Shown: one piece after another, positions 54,609 through 63,870 of the stretch
How positions within the stretch are numbered: the first letter of the stretch is position 1
Layout of the letters: each line of letters begins with the position of its first letter
Assembly (NCBI RefSeq): GCF_000332295.1
Contig: NZ_KB235931.1
Span: 1 to 64,000, forward strand
Direction of reading: 5' to 3'
Length of the DNA: 64,000 bases
Source of the DNA: Fortiea contorta PCC 7126
Lineage (GTDB): Bacteria > Cyanobacteriota > Cyanobacteriia > Cyanobacteriales > Nostocaceae
The notes under the pieces: generated by a model
What the model saw: the letters and a program-made list of their open reading frames with translations, nothing else
Databases searched by the model: none
What the model was told of the DNA's origin: nothing
Program-made: the position numbers and the translations under genes

Positions 54609-55223
54609 TCAATACCCCAACAATGGAGAGCTTTGCTTCGGTGCTGTAGAATTTGGTGGCAGAGAGGGTACTACATTAGTAGTATCGGCTGCTGGCGGCA
54701 AGAAAATTGTTTTAGCAGAAGTTGGTGAATCAAGCCCCGCTGTGGGTTTTTCTGCATCCTCAGCCATTCTATTAGTCAGCGCCGCGTTAGTTGTGGTTAA
54801 CTGTCGCTCTTGACGCTGTAAATTTTGCAATCTGCGATATCCCTGACTCCATAGTTCTTGAGAATACACACTCCAACCGTAAACTACCAGCGTTGTTGCC
54901 ACCAACAGAAACGCTGCCACCGAAGAATAGCGCTGTAAAGTATAAAAACGCAATAACCACAACGGTGTTGCTCCAGAATCAGACATTACAGGTAGGTTGA
55001 GAAAGCCAAACCTGGGAATTTTCGTCCCCGTCAATTCTGGAGTTGATGCGGGAGCAGCGGATAAATTTTTTGAGGAACGCCGTTGTCTGTTAGCGGGTAC
55101 TGGATAGCTTTCTGGGGTGTCAGACCTGATACGCCTTGCGCGTCCTTGAGCCAAATTTTTAGTAGAATTTCGTCGAAACCAAGTACCCGTTCCAGAGACA
55201 GCTGATTTGCGAGCAGCGGCCAT
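54609..55223 (-). CDS. FtsL-like division protein (bitopic, coiled coil)
   Basis: 204 residues. A basic, disordered N-terminal half (about 1-90, many Arg/Ser/Pro) leads to one membrane helix ('SSVAAFLLVATTLVVYGWSV', about 100-119), then a short coiled coil ('GYRRLQNLQRQERQLTTTNAAL'), then a Pro/Ser/Thr-rich tail. This layout and its place directly before ftsI match FtsL, which is poorly conserved in sequence. FtsL of other bacteria is shorter; the long basic N-terminus is what I would call the cyanobacterial feature. The assignment is inference from topology and synteny. Confidence 0.6.
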   Translation of the reverse strand: MAAARKSAVSGTGTWFRRNSTKNLAQGRARRIRSDTPESYPVPANRQRRSSKNLSAAPASTPELTGTKIPRFGFLNLPVMSDSGATPLWLLRFYTLQRYSSVAAFLLVATTLVVYGWSVYSQELWSQGYRRLQNLQRQERQLTTTNAALTNRMAEDAEKPTAGLDSPTSAKTIFLPPAADTTNVVPSLPPNSTAPKQSSPLLGY

Positions 55224-55673
55224 AAATTTTTTAGATGAGAAAACTCTAATTTAGGTTAATTGTTTGTTTTTGCTAAATTGAGAATTGTTGTGTGCCGTCA
55301 GTACACAACATCTCTAGCCCTTGTATGGTGCATTCTGAGGTAAATGCCGATCTGGGATAGCATTTTTTTGAATATTGCCTCTAAAGTATGGCAACACCGA
55401 GTAGCCAGCGGCAAGAGTTCGCAAACGCTGATAATTTTTGGTATGATAACGCGGTTTTATGAAAAAATTGCCCATCTATAAATTTGGGGATTAAATTATA
55501 TCTTCTGATGAAAAAATATAATCATAATCGCTGCACTATATTCTACTGTGACGAAAATACTGACAGCCATGAGTTTAGATATCTTCTGGGAAAGCATTTA
55601 AAAAAAAGCAACAAATAAGGTATCTTATTCATCAGGCGAAATGTAGTTCTTGCCACATGGTGAACGAGGAGTT
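55224..55673. other. 450-bp spacer, divergent
   Basis: No convincing frame or RNA gene. AT-rich with a purine tract (55596-55610). It separates the FtsL-like and lipoprotein genes and should hold both promoters. Confidence 0.45.
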
Positions 55674-55880
55674 ATGAAAACAAGAATCTTTGGATTGGCT
55701 TTAATTTTAAGTATGGCTACCATGCTGGGAGCCTGCGGCGGTGGTGGTGAATCTGGTGGTACCGGTACTACCAGCACACCTGCGGCTACAAGCGATCCAG
55801 CTGATGGTGGAACTCCAGCTGCTACCCCTGCAGCTACCCCCGCAGTTACCCCTGCTGCTTCTCCCACTAAAACCCCCTAG
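55674..55880 (+). CDS. Small lipoprotein with Thr/Pro/Ala repeats
   Basis: 68 residues from ATG at 55674, with GAGGAG about 6 nt upstream. The signal peptide 'MKTRIFGLALILSMATMLGAC' ends in a lipobox LGAC; Cys21 would be lipidated. The mature part is Gly-rich then 'TPAATPAATPAVTPAASP', a low-complexity, possibly glycosylated stalk. No domain. An antisense or alternate-frame reading of the repeat part was rejected. Terminated by a strong hairpin. Confidence 0.75.
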   Translation: MKTRIFGLALILSMATMLGACGGGGESGGTGTTSTPAATSDPADGGTPAATPAATPAVTPAASPTKTP

Positions 55881-55997
55881 AAGTAGTCTTAATCACCGTA
55901 CAGCGTTTCTAACGCAAGCGATTAGTCTAGTGATGTCACGTTACTAGATAAAAACCCAGCGGTGACTAAAGTTATAAAGTAAGGCAGAGTATCTCAA

Positions 55998-56036
55998 GGA
56001 CACTGGTGAAGATAGTTAACATCCTCACCAGTGTCC
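55998..56036 (+). terminator. Strong 12-bp hairpin downstream of the lipoprotein gene
   Basis: GGACACTGGTGA (55998-56009) pairs perfectly with TCACCAGTGTCC (56025-56036). After one mismatch a further 3 bp (GAT/ATC) extend the stem, leaving a 7-nt loop. The following U content is modest. It most likely ends the lipoprotein transcript before the GST gene. Confidence 0.6.
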
Positions 56037-56117
56037 ATCTAGTTTATGGGGATAGGGCATGGAGAAATAGGGGAGAAAATACAAATAATCAATAACTAAT
56101 AAACAGATAGTATTTCT

Positions 56118-56810
56118 ATGTTGTTATTGCAATTTAGTACTTCTCACTATTGCCGCAAAGCCCGTTTAGCTTTGGGCTATAAGAAAATCAAATATGAAGT
56201 GGAAAATCTGACTCCTGGCTTGCATATCCTCAAAGTTAAGCCCTTAACTGGTTTGACCACAGTACCAGTATTGTTACCCCAGATTAGTGGACAGCCAGAA
56301 GCGATCGCTGACTCAACACAAATTTTTAAGTTTCTCGAAAACTACCAACCAACACCGTCGCTATTTTTACCTGACCAAGAACAGCAAACTGAAGCTTGGA
56401 TGTTAGAAGATTGGTTAGATGAAAGCATTGGCACAGCAACGCGGTTTGTTTACTATCAGTACCGGGCTGGCGAAGGTAAACAAATTGACCCGTCTTTAGC
56501 TAGTCAGATCGTCATCGCCGTAGTCCGACAACAGTATAAAATCACCGACGCTAGCGTAAAATTAGCTACTAATAGAATAGCCACAGCCTTAGAAGTATTA
56601 TCACTCCGCTGGCGCCGAAGTGATTATTTGGTAGGTAATCAGTTGAGTGTGGCTGATATTGCTGCGGCGGCTCTGCTCAGTCCTTTAGCACTGATTCCCT
56701 ACTACAATCAAAATTATCCTTGGCTATTTGCCCACATTAGGCAAATTCATCAATTGTGTGGCGCAACACTACCACCAGGATTGACTGGAAATGGGAAAAC
56801 GGCGACATGA
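56118..56810 (+). CDS. Glutathione S-transferase family protein
   Basis: 230 residues. The N-terminal thioredoxin-like domain starts 'MLLLQFSTSHYCRKARLALG' and includes the cis-Pro region 'TTVPVLLP' and 'IADSTQIFKFL' for glutathione contact. The C-terminal helical domain ends with 'GNQLSVADIAAAALLSPLA', the usual N-capping motif near helix 6. A Ser or Cys at positions 8-12 is the candidate catalytic residue. Substrate unknown; probable stress or detoxification role. The last four bases overlap the next start codon. Confidence 0.88.
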   Translation: MLLLQFSTSHYCRKARLALGYKKIKYEVENLTPGLHILKVKPLTGLTTVPVLLPQISGQPEAIADSTQIFKFLENYQPTPSLFLPDQEQQTEAWMLEDWLDESIGTATRFVYYQYRAGEGKQIDPSLASQIVIAVVRQQYKITDASVKLATNRIATALEVLSLRWRRSDYLVGNQLSVADIAAAALLSPLALIPYYNQNYPWLFAHIRQIHQLCGATLPPGLTGNGKTAT

Positions 56811-57139
56811 AGAGAGCAAAAAAAAGCCAGCGAATATTACTAATTGTTTTTAGCCTCAGTATTACTATTTTGGTGGCATTAGGTAGCCATTGGCAAACAA
56901 GAGCTGTGGCTTTACCACCACCAGAAGATATACCAGAAGAGATATTGCGAACAGAGATTATTACAGAAGGGCGATCGCCCATTGACGGCAAACCCTTAAC
57001 GGCCGCAGAATACGCCGAGCTACAAGAACAGCTACAAACTAGCCCCCCGCCAAAACTCAACTCTAGCCTACGGCAAACTGTCTACCTGATCCAGCTACGT
57101 AAAGCGTTGTTACAACTGTTTCCCTTTTTAAATTTTTGA
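56807..57139 (+). CDS. Small exported or membrane-anchored hypothetical protein
   Basis: 110 residues from ATG at 56807, overlapping the GST stop as ATGA, so translation is coupled. One N-terminal hydrophobic segment ('ILLIVFSLSITILVALGSH') that may be a signal anchor, then a Pro/Glu-rich stretch ('PPPEDIPEEILRTEIITEGR') and a helical end ('SLRQTVYLIQLRKALLQLFPF'). I do not recognise a family. It looks like a conserved cyanobacterial membrane-associated protein. Confidence 0.7.
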   Translation: MKRAKKSQRILLIVFSLSITILVALGSHWQTRAVALPPPEDIPEEILRTEIITEGRSPIDGKPLTAAEYAELQEQLQTSPPPKLNSSLRQTVYLIQLRKALLQLFPFLNF

Positions 57140-57389
57140 TATTTGTCAAGGTTATTCCCTCATCCTCCTCACTCCTTCATCCCCCCTTCAGAGAGAGTCA
57201 TTCTGATGTACGATAACGGTGACGACAAATTTGCAAATAAATGTAAAGAATATATATAGATATTAAAACGACGTTAGTTGAGTGAGTTGAAGCGTGAGGA
57301 ATGACCAATCTCGAAAACTACACCTAGCTAACGACCCCAGTGAGAAAAGTAAATTTAGTCAATCACGTTAATACACGTAGGTAGCCTTA

Positions 57390-59684
57390 ATGTCAATGAC
57401 CACGATCGCTCCTGAACTGGTTAACCGCATCGTTTGGAATCAACATCAAGATCCTTTTGAAGTATTGGGTTCTCATCTCATAGAACTAGATGGTAAAAAA
57501 GTTTGGGCTGTGCGAGCTTACCTACCAAACGCCACTGCAGCTTGGGTAGTTATTCCGCAAGAACGCAAGGAATACCCCATGGAAGCAGCCCACCATCCCC
57601 ACTTTTTTGAATGCACGATTGAAAGCCCAGAACTAGCAAATTATCAGTTGCGCGTTAAAGAAGGGGAACACGAGCGTGTCAGCTATGATCCTTATGCTTT
57701 CCGCTCTCCTCGCTTGACTGACTTTGACTTGCATTTGTTTGCAGAAGGGAATCATCACCGAATCTACGAGAAATTGGGAGCGCACCCCACAGAGGTAGAA
57801 GGTGTTAAGGGTGTTTACTTCGCGGTTTGGGCGCCCAACGCTCGCAACGTCTCTTTGTTGGGAGACTTTAATAACTGGGACGGGCGACAACACCAAATGC
57901 GTAAAGGTGCTACCGGAGTTTGGGAATTGTTTATTCCCGAAATCGGTGTCGGAGAACACTATAAATATGAAATCAAAAATTCCGAGGGACACATTTACGA
58001 AAAATCCGATCCCTTCGGTTTTCAACAAGAACCCCGCCCCAAAACTGCATCTATTGTCACTGATTTAAACGCTTACACCTGGAGTGATGAAGATTGGTTA
58101 GAGAAACGGCGCCATACCGATCCCCTTGCTCAACCAGTTTCAGTGTATGAAGTACATTTAGGCTCTTGGTTACACGCTTCTAGCGCCGAACCCGCTAAAT
58201 TACCCAACGGTGAAACTGAAGCTGTGGTTACGGTTTCGGATCTCAATCCTGGCGCTCGCTTCCTCACCTACAGAGAATTAGCAGACCGATTGATCCCCTA
58301 TGTGAAAGAAATGGGTTACACCCATGTGGAACTTTTACCCATCGCCGAGCATCCCTTTGATGGGTCTTGGGGTTATCAAGTCACAGGATATTATGCTCCC
58401 ACCTCCCGTTTTGGGACTGCTGAAGATTTCATGTATTTTGTTGACCAATGTCACCAACAGGAAATCGGTGTACTTGTCGATTGGGTTCCTGGTCATTTCC
58501 CCAAAGATGGACATGGTTTAGCTTTCTTTGACGGTAGTCATTTATATGAACACGCTGACTCCCGCAGAGGTGAACACAAGGAATGGGGTACTCTGGTATT
58601 TAACTATTCACGCCATGAAGTACGCAATTTCTTAGCAGCAAACGCGCTTTTCTGGTTTGATAAATACCACATTGATGGTATTCGTGTTGATGCTGTGGCT
58701 TCTATGCTTTATCTTGACTATTGCCGTGAAGAAGGCGAATGGCTACCGAATCAGTATGGTGGTCGAGAAAATCTGGAAGCAGCAGATTTCTTGCGTCAGG
58801 TAAATCATCTCATCTTTAGTTATTTCCCTGGTACTCTGTCAATTGCTGAAGAATCCACATCTTGGCCGATGGTTTCTTGGCCGACATACACGGGTGGACT
58901 GGGTTTTAATTTGAAATGGAATATGGGCTGGATGCATGACATGCTAGATTATTTCAGCATGGATCCTTGGTTCCGCCAATTTCACCAAAACAATATCACC
59001 TTTAGTATGTGGTACAACCACAGCGAAAATTTTATGCTGGCGTTGTCCCATGACGAAGTGGTGCACGGCAAGAGCAATATCATTGGTAAAATGCCAGGAG
59101 ATAGATGGCAAAAGTTCGCCAATGTGCGTGCTCTGTTTGCTTACATGTTTGCTCACCCAGGAAAGAAAACCATGTTTATGAGCATGGAATTTGGTCAGTG
59201 GAGTGAGTGGAATGTCTGGGCTGATTTGGAATGGCACTTATTCGAGTATGAACCACATCAGCAATTGAAACAGTTTTTCCAAGATTTAAATCATCTTTAT
59301 CGTTCCGAACCTGCTTTATATACACAAGATTTTGCTCAGGAAGGATTTGAGTGGATTGATTGTAGCGACAATCGCCATAGTGTGGTTTCTTTTATGCGCC
59401 GCGATAAAGATTCTGATGATTTTGTGGTGGTAATTTGTAACTTCACACCCCAACCTCATTCTCACTATCGAATCGGTGTACCTACGGAGGGTTTTTATAC
59501 TGAATTGTTTAATACTGACGCTCGCAAATATGGCGGTAGCAATATGGGAAATTTAGGTGGTAAATGGACTGAACATTGGTCATTGCACAATCGTCAATAT
59601 TCTCTGGATTTGTGTTTACCTCCTTTGGGTGTGTTGATTCTCAAATTGGATCAAAAGAAAACGGCTGAGGCGCTACAGTCTTAA
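57390..59684 (+). CDS. glgB: 1,4-alpha-glucan branching enzyme
   Basis: 764 residues, full length with both N-terminal CBM48-type modules. GH13 motifs: '[20 protein letters not shown]', '[16 protein letters not shown]' (nucleophile Asp), '[10 protein letters not shown]' (acid/base Glu), '[11 protein letters not shown]' (transition-state Asp). It adds alpha-1,6 branches to glycogen, the photosynthetic carbon store. ATG at 57390 is followed closely by a second ATG (57396), either possible. Monocistronic; the 3' spacer contains a MITE-like element. Confidence 0.97.
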   Translation: MSMTTIAPELVNRIVWNQHQDPFEVLGSHLIELDGKKVWAVRAYLPNATAAWVVIPQERKEYPMEAAHHPHFFECTIESPELANYQLRVKEGEHERVSYDPYAFRSPRLTDFDLHLFAEGNHHRIYEKLGAHPTEVEGVKGVYFAVWAPNARNVSLLGDFNNWDGRQHQMRKGATGVWELFIPEIGVGEHYKYEIKNSEGHIYEKSDPFGFQQEPRPKTASIVTDLNAYTWSDEDWLEKRRHTDPLAQPVSVYEVHLGSWLHASSAEPAKLPNGETEAVVTVSDLNPGARFLTYRELADRLIPYVKEMGYTHVELLPIAEHPFDGSWGYQVTGYYAPTSRFGTAEDFMYFVDQCHQQEIGVLVDWVPGHFPKDGHGLAFFDGSHLYEHADSRRGEHKEWGTLVFNYSRHEVRNFLAANALFWFDKYHIDGIRVDAVASMLYLDYCREEGEWLPNQYGGRENLEAADFLRQVNHLIFSYFPGTLSIAEESTSWPMVSWPTYTGGLGFNLKWNMGWMHDMLDYFSMDPWFRQFHQNNITFSMWYNHSENFMLALSHDEVVHGKSNIIGKMPGDRWQKFANVRALFAYMFAHPGKKTMFMSMEFGQWSEWNVWADLEWHLFEYEPHQQLKQFFQDLNHLYRSEPALYTQDFAQEGFEWIDCSDNRHSVVSFMRRDKDSDDFVVVICNFTPQPHSHYRIGVPTEGFYTELFNTDARKYGGSNMGNLGGKWTEHWSLHNRQYSLDLCLPPLGVLILKLDQKKTAEALQS

Positions 59685-59742
59685 ATTCTCAATTGGCGTT
59701 CTGCTAGAGTCGGTTTTGAGCAAGAGGGTGGGAAAACCCATA

Positions 59743-59939
59743 GGTGTCAACTTAAGCTACAGATGGCTTATTGCAAGGCTTACCTATCCGCCTTGGAATG
59801 AATTCCAAGGCTAATAGGCAAAGTTTACTAAAGTAAACTGAGGATTTTTTAGAATTTTTAGTCATCTTTAGATTACTTTTACTATTAGACTCAGAATTCA
59901 TTCTGAAGCGGGACATGGATTTCACGTTAAGTTGACACC
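59743..59939. mobile_element. MITE-like element with 13-bp terminal inverted repeats
   Basis: GGTGTCAACTTAA (59743-59755) is matched by its exact complement at 59927-59939, bounding a 197-bp element without a frame. Inside are three further palindromes: a long stem 59783-59818 centred on CCTTGGAAT/ATTCCAAGG, AGTTTAC/GTAAACT (59822-59839), and TCAGAAT/ATTCTGA (59891-59906). No clear target duplication is visible. It lies between convergent genes. Confidence 0.6.
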
Positions 59940-59967
59940 AATGGGGAAAACCCCGCCCCTCAGCTGA

Positions 59968-60507
59968 TTAATTCATGACATAAAAGCAAAAAATTTCTGC
60001 TACTTTGCCGTTTTTGATAGTAAAGTTTAAACCGGCGGGACTGGGTTCTTCAATTGCATAATTTAACCGGCTTACTTTCCCTTCTTGAAGTATGTCATTT
60101 TTGCCATAGGTGCTAATTATTTGTGACGGTTTGTCACCTACTTTGATTTTATCTACGGTGGTATATTTAGGACTGTTTGTTTTGATTTGGTAAACAGTAA
60201 ATTGTTGTGGTTTGACACCTTCAGCTAAATCAATTGTGATGCCTGTATATTTAAGGGTACGAACTTTACCAATTGCAGCCATGAAGCTGTTTTCTATTTT
60301 TACAGGTTTACCTAAGATTTTTTTAACTTGTGCTTCAGATATACCAAGTTTTACACCACCTATTCCTAGACGTTCGATGGTAATTTTTTGGGCTTGAGGA
60401 TTGGGAGCTTGGGAAATTTGCTCATTAGCAGTGACTGGATGATGAATGTAGCTGGTCAAGGAAATAATCACAGTAGCGATCGCTAGGGAAATTGTTCTGA
60501 ATTTCAT
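59968..60507 (-). CDS. Exported hypothetical protein with BamE/SmpA-like motif
   Basis: 179 residues from ATG at 60507. Signal peptide about 1-28 ('ISLAIATVIISLTSYIHHPVTA'). The mature part has 'GGVKLGISEAQVKKILGKPVK' and 'KVGDKPSQIISTYGKND', two copies of the 'G.s..qV...lG.P' pattern found in BamE/SmpA and related periplasmic folds. Possibly a small two-repeat periplasmic protein; no lipobox. Function unknown. Confidence 0.7.
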   Translation of the reverse strand: MKFRTISLAIATVIISLTSYIHHPVTANEQISQAPNPQAQKITIERLGIGGVKLGISEAQVKKILGKPVKIENSFMAAIGKVRTLKYTGITIDLAEGVKPQQFTVYQIKTNSPKYTTVDKIKVGDKPSQIISTYGKNDILQEGKVSRLNYAIEEPSPAGLNFTIKNGKVAEIFCFYVMN

Positions 60508-60591
60508 GGGATACTCAACTTTTCTCTGGATGAGATTGCAATATGAGACTGGTTATCTTAGGGTAAATACAGAAATTTTGGCAATAGAACC

Positions 60592-61590
60592 ATGACTACA
60601 GAACATAGCATCGCGTCTCGTCAACTCGGTTCCACAGGTTTAAGTGTTTTCCCTTTAGCTTTGGGATGTATGGGAATGTCGGGAATGTATGGGACGACGG
60701 ACGACAACGAAAGTATTGCTACTATTCATGCAGCTCTGGACTATGGTGTAACATTATTGGATACTGGTGATTTCTATGGTAGCGGCCATAATGAGATGTT
60801 AATTGGTCGTGCGCTTCAGAATCGTCGAGAAAAAGCTTTGTTATCTGTAAAATTTGGCGCTTTGCGGACTCCCGATGGTGGCTGGGGTGGTGTTGATGGA
60901 AGTCCTGCAGCGGTGAAGAATTTTGTAACCTATAGTTTAACTCGCTTGGGTGTGGATCATATTGATGTTTATCGCCTGGCTCGATTAGATCCACAAGTGC
61001 CGATTGAAGATACTATTGGGGCGATCGCTGATTTGGTTCAGGCTGGTTATATCCGTTATATTGGGCTATCAGAAGTGGGTGTAGATACCATCCGTCGTGC
61101 TCATGCTGTCCACCCTATCAGTGATTTACAAATTGAATATTCTCTGATTAGTCGCACTCCTGAAAGCGAGATTTTTCCTGTGCTTCGAGAACTGGGAATT
61201 GGTGTGACTGCTTATGGTGTGCTGTCACGAGGATTGCTGAGTGGTTCAATTCCTACAGGACAAGGCGATTTTAGGACACATTTACCGCGCTTCAGTGGTG
61301 AGAATCTAGCTCAGAATCAACGCTTAGTGGCACAATTAACAGAAATTGCTGCAGAGAAAGGTATTCTTCCTGGTCAGTTGGCGATCGCTTGGGTACTGGC
61401 AAAGGGTGAGAACATAGTACCAGTAATTGGTGCTCGCAAGCGTACTCAACTTGCTGAATCCTTAGCAGCGGTGAATGTCAACCTCTCCTCCACCGACTTA
61501 AACCGGATTGAAGCGGCAATTTCTGCAACAGCGATCGCTGGTTCACGATATGATCAACACCAAATGCAAATGCTCGATAGCGAAAAATAA
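60592..61590 (+). CDS. Aldo/keto reductase
   Basis: 332 residues, (beta/alpha)8 NADPH oxidoreductase: 'LALGCMGMSGMYGTTDD', catalytic Asp/Tyr in 'LLDTGDFYGSGHNEMLIGRA', Lys in 'LSVKFGALR', and 'IPVIGARKRTQLAESLAAVN'-type cofactor loop (here 'VPVIGARKRTQ'). The usual active-site His of 'QxHRxD' is replaced: the motif reads 'YRLARLDPQVPIEDT'. A subgroup with this change exists, so the enzyme is not necessarily dead, but catalysis may differ. Substrate unknown. Upstream it faces the exported protein gene. Confidence 0.9.
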   Translation: MTTEHSIASRQLGSTGLSVFPLALGCMGMSGMYGTTDDNESIATIHAALDYGVTLLDTGDFYGSGHNEMLIGRALQNRREKALLSVKFGALRTPDGGWGGVDGSPAAVKNFVTYSLTRLGVDHIDVYRLARLDPQVPIEDTIGAIADLVQAGYIRYIGLSEVGVDTIRRAHAVHPISDLQIEYSLISRTPESEIFPVLRELGIGVTAYGVLSRGLLSGSIPTGQGDFRTHLPRFSGENLAQNQRLVAQLTEIAAEKGILPGQLAIAWVLAKGENIVPVIGARKRTQLAESLAAVNVNLSSTDLNRIEAAISATAIAGSRYDQHQMQMLDSEK

Positions 61591-61629
61591 TCTACCGGGA
61601 ACAGAGTAACTCAATACAAAAATCTTATC

Positions 61630-61685
61630 CTCACCCCTAACCCCTAATCCCTAACCCCTAATCCCTAACCCCTAATCCCTCCCCT
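61630..61685. repeat. CCCCTAA/TCCCTAA heptanucleotide tandem repeat
   Basis: About seven units of CCCCTAA and TCCCTAA between the aldo/keto reductase and chlB. Confidence 0.8.
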
Positions 61686-61812
61686 ACACAAATCTAAACT
61701 TCTTCAGGGCCAAAGTTTTGGGACAATCAAAGTCGGTCTAATAACTCAGCATTTATAGTCCATACTCTAATCGGACTCCGCGTGATTTCAGTTCAAAAGG
61801 GAGAACATAGTC

Positions 61813-63339
61813 ATGAAATTGGCTTACTGGATGTATGCAGGCCCAGCGCATATTGGTACACTGCGAATTGCCAGTTCATTTAAAAACGTTCATGCGATCA
61901 TGCACGCGCCTCTTGGCGATGACTATTTTAACGTGATGCGCTCCATGCTATCGCGGGAGAGAAATTTTACCCCAGTCACTACCAGCGTTGTTGATCGCAA
62001 CGTTTTAGCTCGTGGCTCCCAAGAAAAGGTGGTAGACAATATTACCCGTAAAGACGCTGAAGAACACCCAGATTTAATCGTCCTCACTCCCACTTGCACT
62101 TCTAGTATTTTGCAAGAAGATTTGCACAACTTTGTGGAACGTGCTCAGTTGGAAGCTAAAGGGGATGTGATGTTAGCGGATGTGAATCATTACCGCTATA
62201 ACGAATTGCAAGCCGCCGATCGCACCTTACATCAAATTGTGCAATTTTATATCGAAAAGGCTCGCAAGCGGGGTGAATTACCAGCAGAGAAAACCGCAAA
62301 ACCGTCAGTTAACATTATCGGCATTTCTACTCTGGGTTTCCATAACCAGCATGATTGCACAGAGTTAAAACGGCTGATGGCTGATTTAGGAATTGAGGTG
62401 AATACTGTGATTCCTGAAGGCGCTGCGGTTAATGATTTGAAAAAAATGCCGCAAGCTTGGTTTAACTTGGTTCCTTACCGCGAACTCGGTTTAACAACAG
62501 CCCGTTACCTAGAAGAACAATTCGGCACACCTTATGTAGATATTACTCCAATGGGTGTAGTGGAAACTGCACGGTGTATCCGCAAAATTCAGCAGGTAAT
62601 TAACGCCCAAGGTGCTGAAGTTGGTTACGAAGAGTACATTAACGAGCAGACATTGTATGTATCACAAGCTGCTTGGTTTTCTCGTTCCATTGACTGTCAG
62701 AATTTGACAGGGAAAAAAGCTGTGGTGTTTGGCGACAATACCCACGCCGCCGCCCTGACGAAGATTTTATCACGGGAAATGGGAATTCATGTTGTTTGGG
62801 CTGGCACTTATTGCAAGTATGATGCTGATTGGTTCCGGGAACAGGTGAGCGAGTATTGTGATGAAGTGCTGATTACCGATGATCATGGCGCAATTGGAGA
62901 TGCGATCGCTCGTGTCGAACCTTCCGCTATCTTCGGTACTCAAATGGAACGCCATGTCGGTAAGCGTTTAGATATTCCTTGTGGTGTCATTGCTGCTCCC
63001 ATCCACGTGCAAAACTTCCCCATTGGTTACAAACCATTTTTGGGTTATGAAGGGACAAATCAGGTAACAGATTTAATCTACAATTCCTTCACTTTGGGAA
63101 TGGAAGATCATCTTTTAGAAATCTTCGGTGGACACGATACCAAAGAAGTAATTACTAAAGGAATTTCGGCTGAATCTGATTTGAATTGGACAAAAGATGG
63201 TTTAGCAGAATTGAATAAAATTCCTGGATTTGTGCGGGGTAAAGTCAAGCGGAACACCGAGAAATTTGCCCGCGATCGCGGTTTCAAAGAAATCAGCGCT
63301 GAGGTACTTTATGCAGCTAAAGAAGCTGTCGGGGCTTAG
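61813..63339 (+). CDS. chlB: Light-independent protochlorophyllide reductase subunit B
   Basis: 508 residues, full length. With ChlN it forms the NB catalytic component that reduces protochlorophyllide ring D in the dark, fed by the ChlL Fe protein. Signatures: '[20 protein letters not shown]', '[15 protein letters not shown]' type (here '[14 protein letters not shown]') with the conserved Cys, '[19 protein letters not shown]', and '[20 protein letters not shown]'. GGGAGA lies about 10 nt before the ATG. The subunit genes chlL and chlN are not in the window. A clear terminator follows. Confidence 0.97.
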   Translation: MKLAYWMYAGPAHIGTLRIASSFKNVHAIMHAPLGDDYFNVMRSMLSRERNFTPVTTSVVDRNVLARGSQEKVVDNITRKDAEEHPDLIVLTPTCTSSILQEDLHNFVERAQLEAKGDVMLADVNHYRYNELQAADRTLHQIVQFYIEKARKRGELPAEKTAKPSVNIIGISTLGFHNQHDCTELKRLMADLGIEVNTVIPEGAAVNDLKKMPQAWFNLVPYRELGLTTARYLEEQFGTPYVDITPMGVVETARCIRKIQQVINAQGAEVGYEEYINEQTLYVSQAAWFSRSIDCQNLTGKKAVVFGDNTHAAALTKILSREMGIHVVWAGTYCKYDADWFREQVSEYCDEVLITDDHGAIGDAIARVEPSAIFGTQMERHVGKRLDIPCGVIAAPIHVQNFPIGYKPFLGYEGTNQVTDLIYNSFTLGMEDHLLEIFGGHDTKEVITKGISAESDLNWTKDGLAELNKIPGFVRGKVKRNTEKFARDRGFKEISAEVLYAAKEAVGA

Positions 63340-63358
63340 GATTTAAATAAAATTTATT

Positions 63359-63392
63359 AGGGAGTTAAGAGCAATCTTGACTCCCTATTTTA
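63359..63392 (+). terminator. Intrinsic terminator of chlB
   Basis: GGGAGT (63360-63365) and ACTCCC (63380-63385) with an inner AAGA/TCTT extension make a stable hairpin, followed by TATTTTAT. Position is 20 bp after the chlB stop. Confidence 0.8.
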
Positions 63393-63467
63393 TGCATAAT
63401 TTTAGTGATCACCATGTGATATTATTTTATTTATATATTAATAATTATTTAAAAAACTATATTAAAT

Positions 63468-63854
63468 ATGAATGATGACATAGCGGCATTGTTCGCAGAA
63501 CTTCGTGAGGCTGGTATTAAACATAGTCCAGAAAAAGTTGTGCGGATTGCTAAACAACCTGATGGGAAAATCGTGTTTTTAGAAGAGGGCAAAGCTGGTA
63601 AAAAGGGTAGTGGTTTAGCGCACATAATAGAGCAGCATAGAGATGATTTTGCCAGACGTGGAATTTCAGAAGACGAAATAGCGGATGCTGTCATCGTTGC
63701 TATAACTAGAGGAACATTTCTTGGTTATCAGGGAACGGTAGAACCTCGTCGGGAAATCTACGAAATAATTTTCAATGGAGAAACACAATATATAGCCGTG
63801 ACAGTAAGTAATAATGGTTATATAGTTGGAGCCAACCCTGCCTCATTACCATAA
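63468..63854 (+). CDS. Orphan polymorphic-toxin-like nuclease domain
   Basis: 128 residues from ATG at 63468. 'LREAGIKHSPEKVVRIAKQP' reads like the linker that joins cyanobacterial polymorphic toxins to their C-terminal tip. Then 'GSGLAHIIEQHRDDFARRGI' (His52, His57), 'RREIYEIIFNGETQYIAVTV' and 'NGYIVGANP' resemble BECR-fold (barnase-EndoU-colicin-RelE) RNase toxins. No secretion or repeat domain precedes it, so this is a free toxin tip, either an orphan cassette or an antitoxin-controlled toxin. The gene that follows 16 bp later is probably its immunity protein. The class is inferred by resemblance. Confidence 0.6.
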   Translation: MNDDIAALFAELREAGIKHSPEKVVRIAKQPDGKIVFLEEGKAGKKGSGLAHIIEQHRDDFARRGISEDEIADAVIVAITRGTFLGYQGTVEPRREIYEIIFNGETQYIAVTVSNNGYIVGANPASLP

Positions 63855-63870
63855 TTCCACCTGAATCATT

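Noticed and set aside
54283-54813. Open frames with EEGEEGE / SVGSVG repeats over the division-gene spacer
   Set aside because: They are translations of the G-rich and C-rich arrays and overlap ftsI or the FtsL-like gene in antisense; no sign of coding use.
55625-55867. Alternative frames over the small lipoprotein
   Set aside because: The frame with a lipobox signal peptide and GAGGAG ribosome site explains the region; the others are shadows of its Ala/Thr/Pro repeats.
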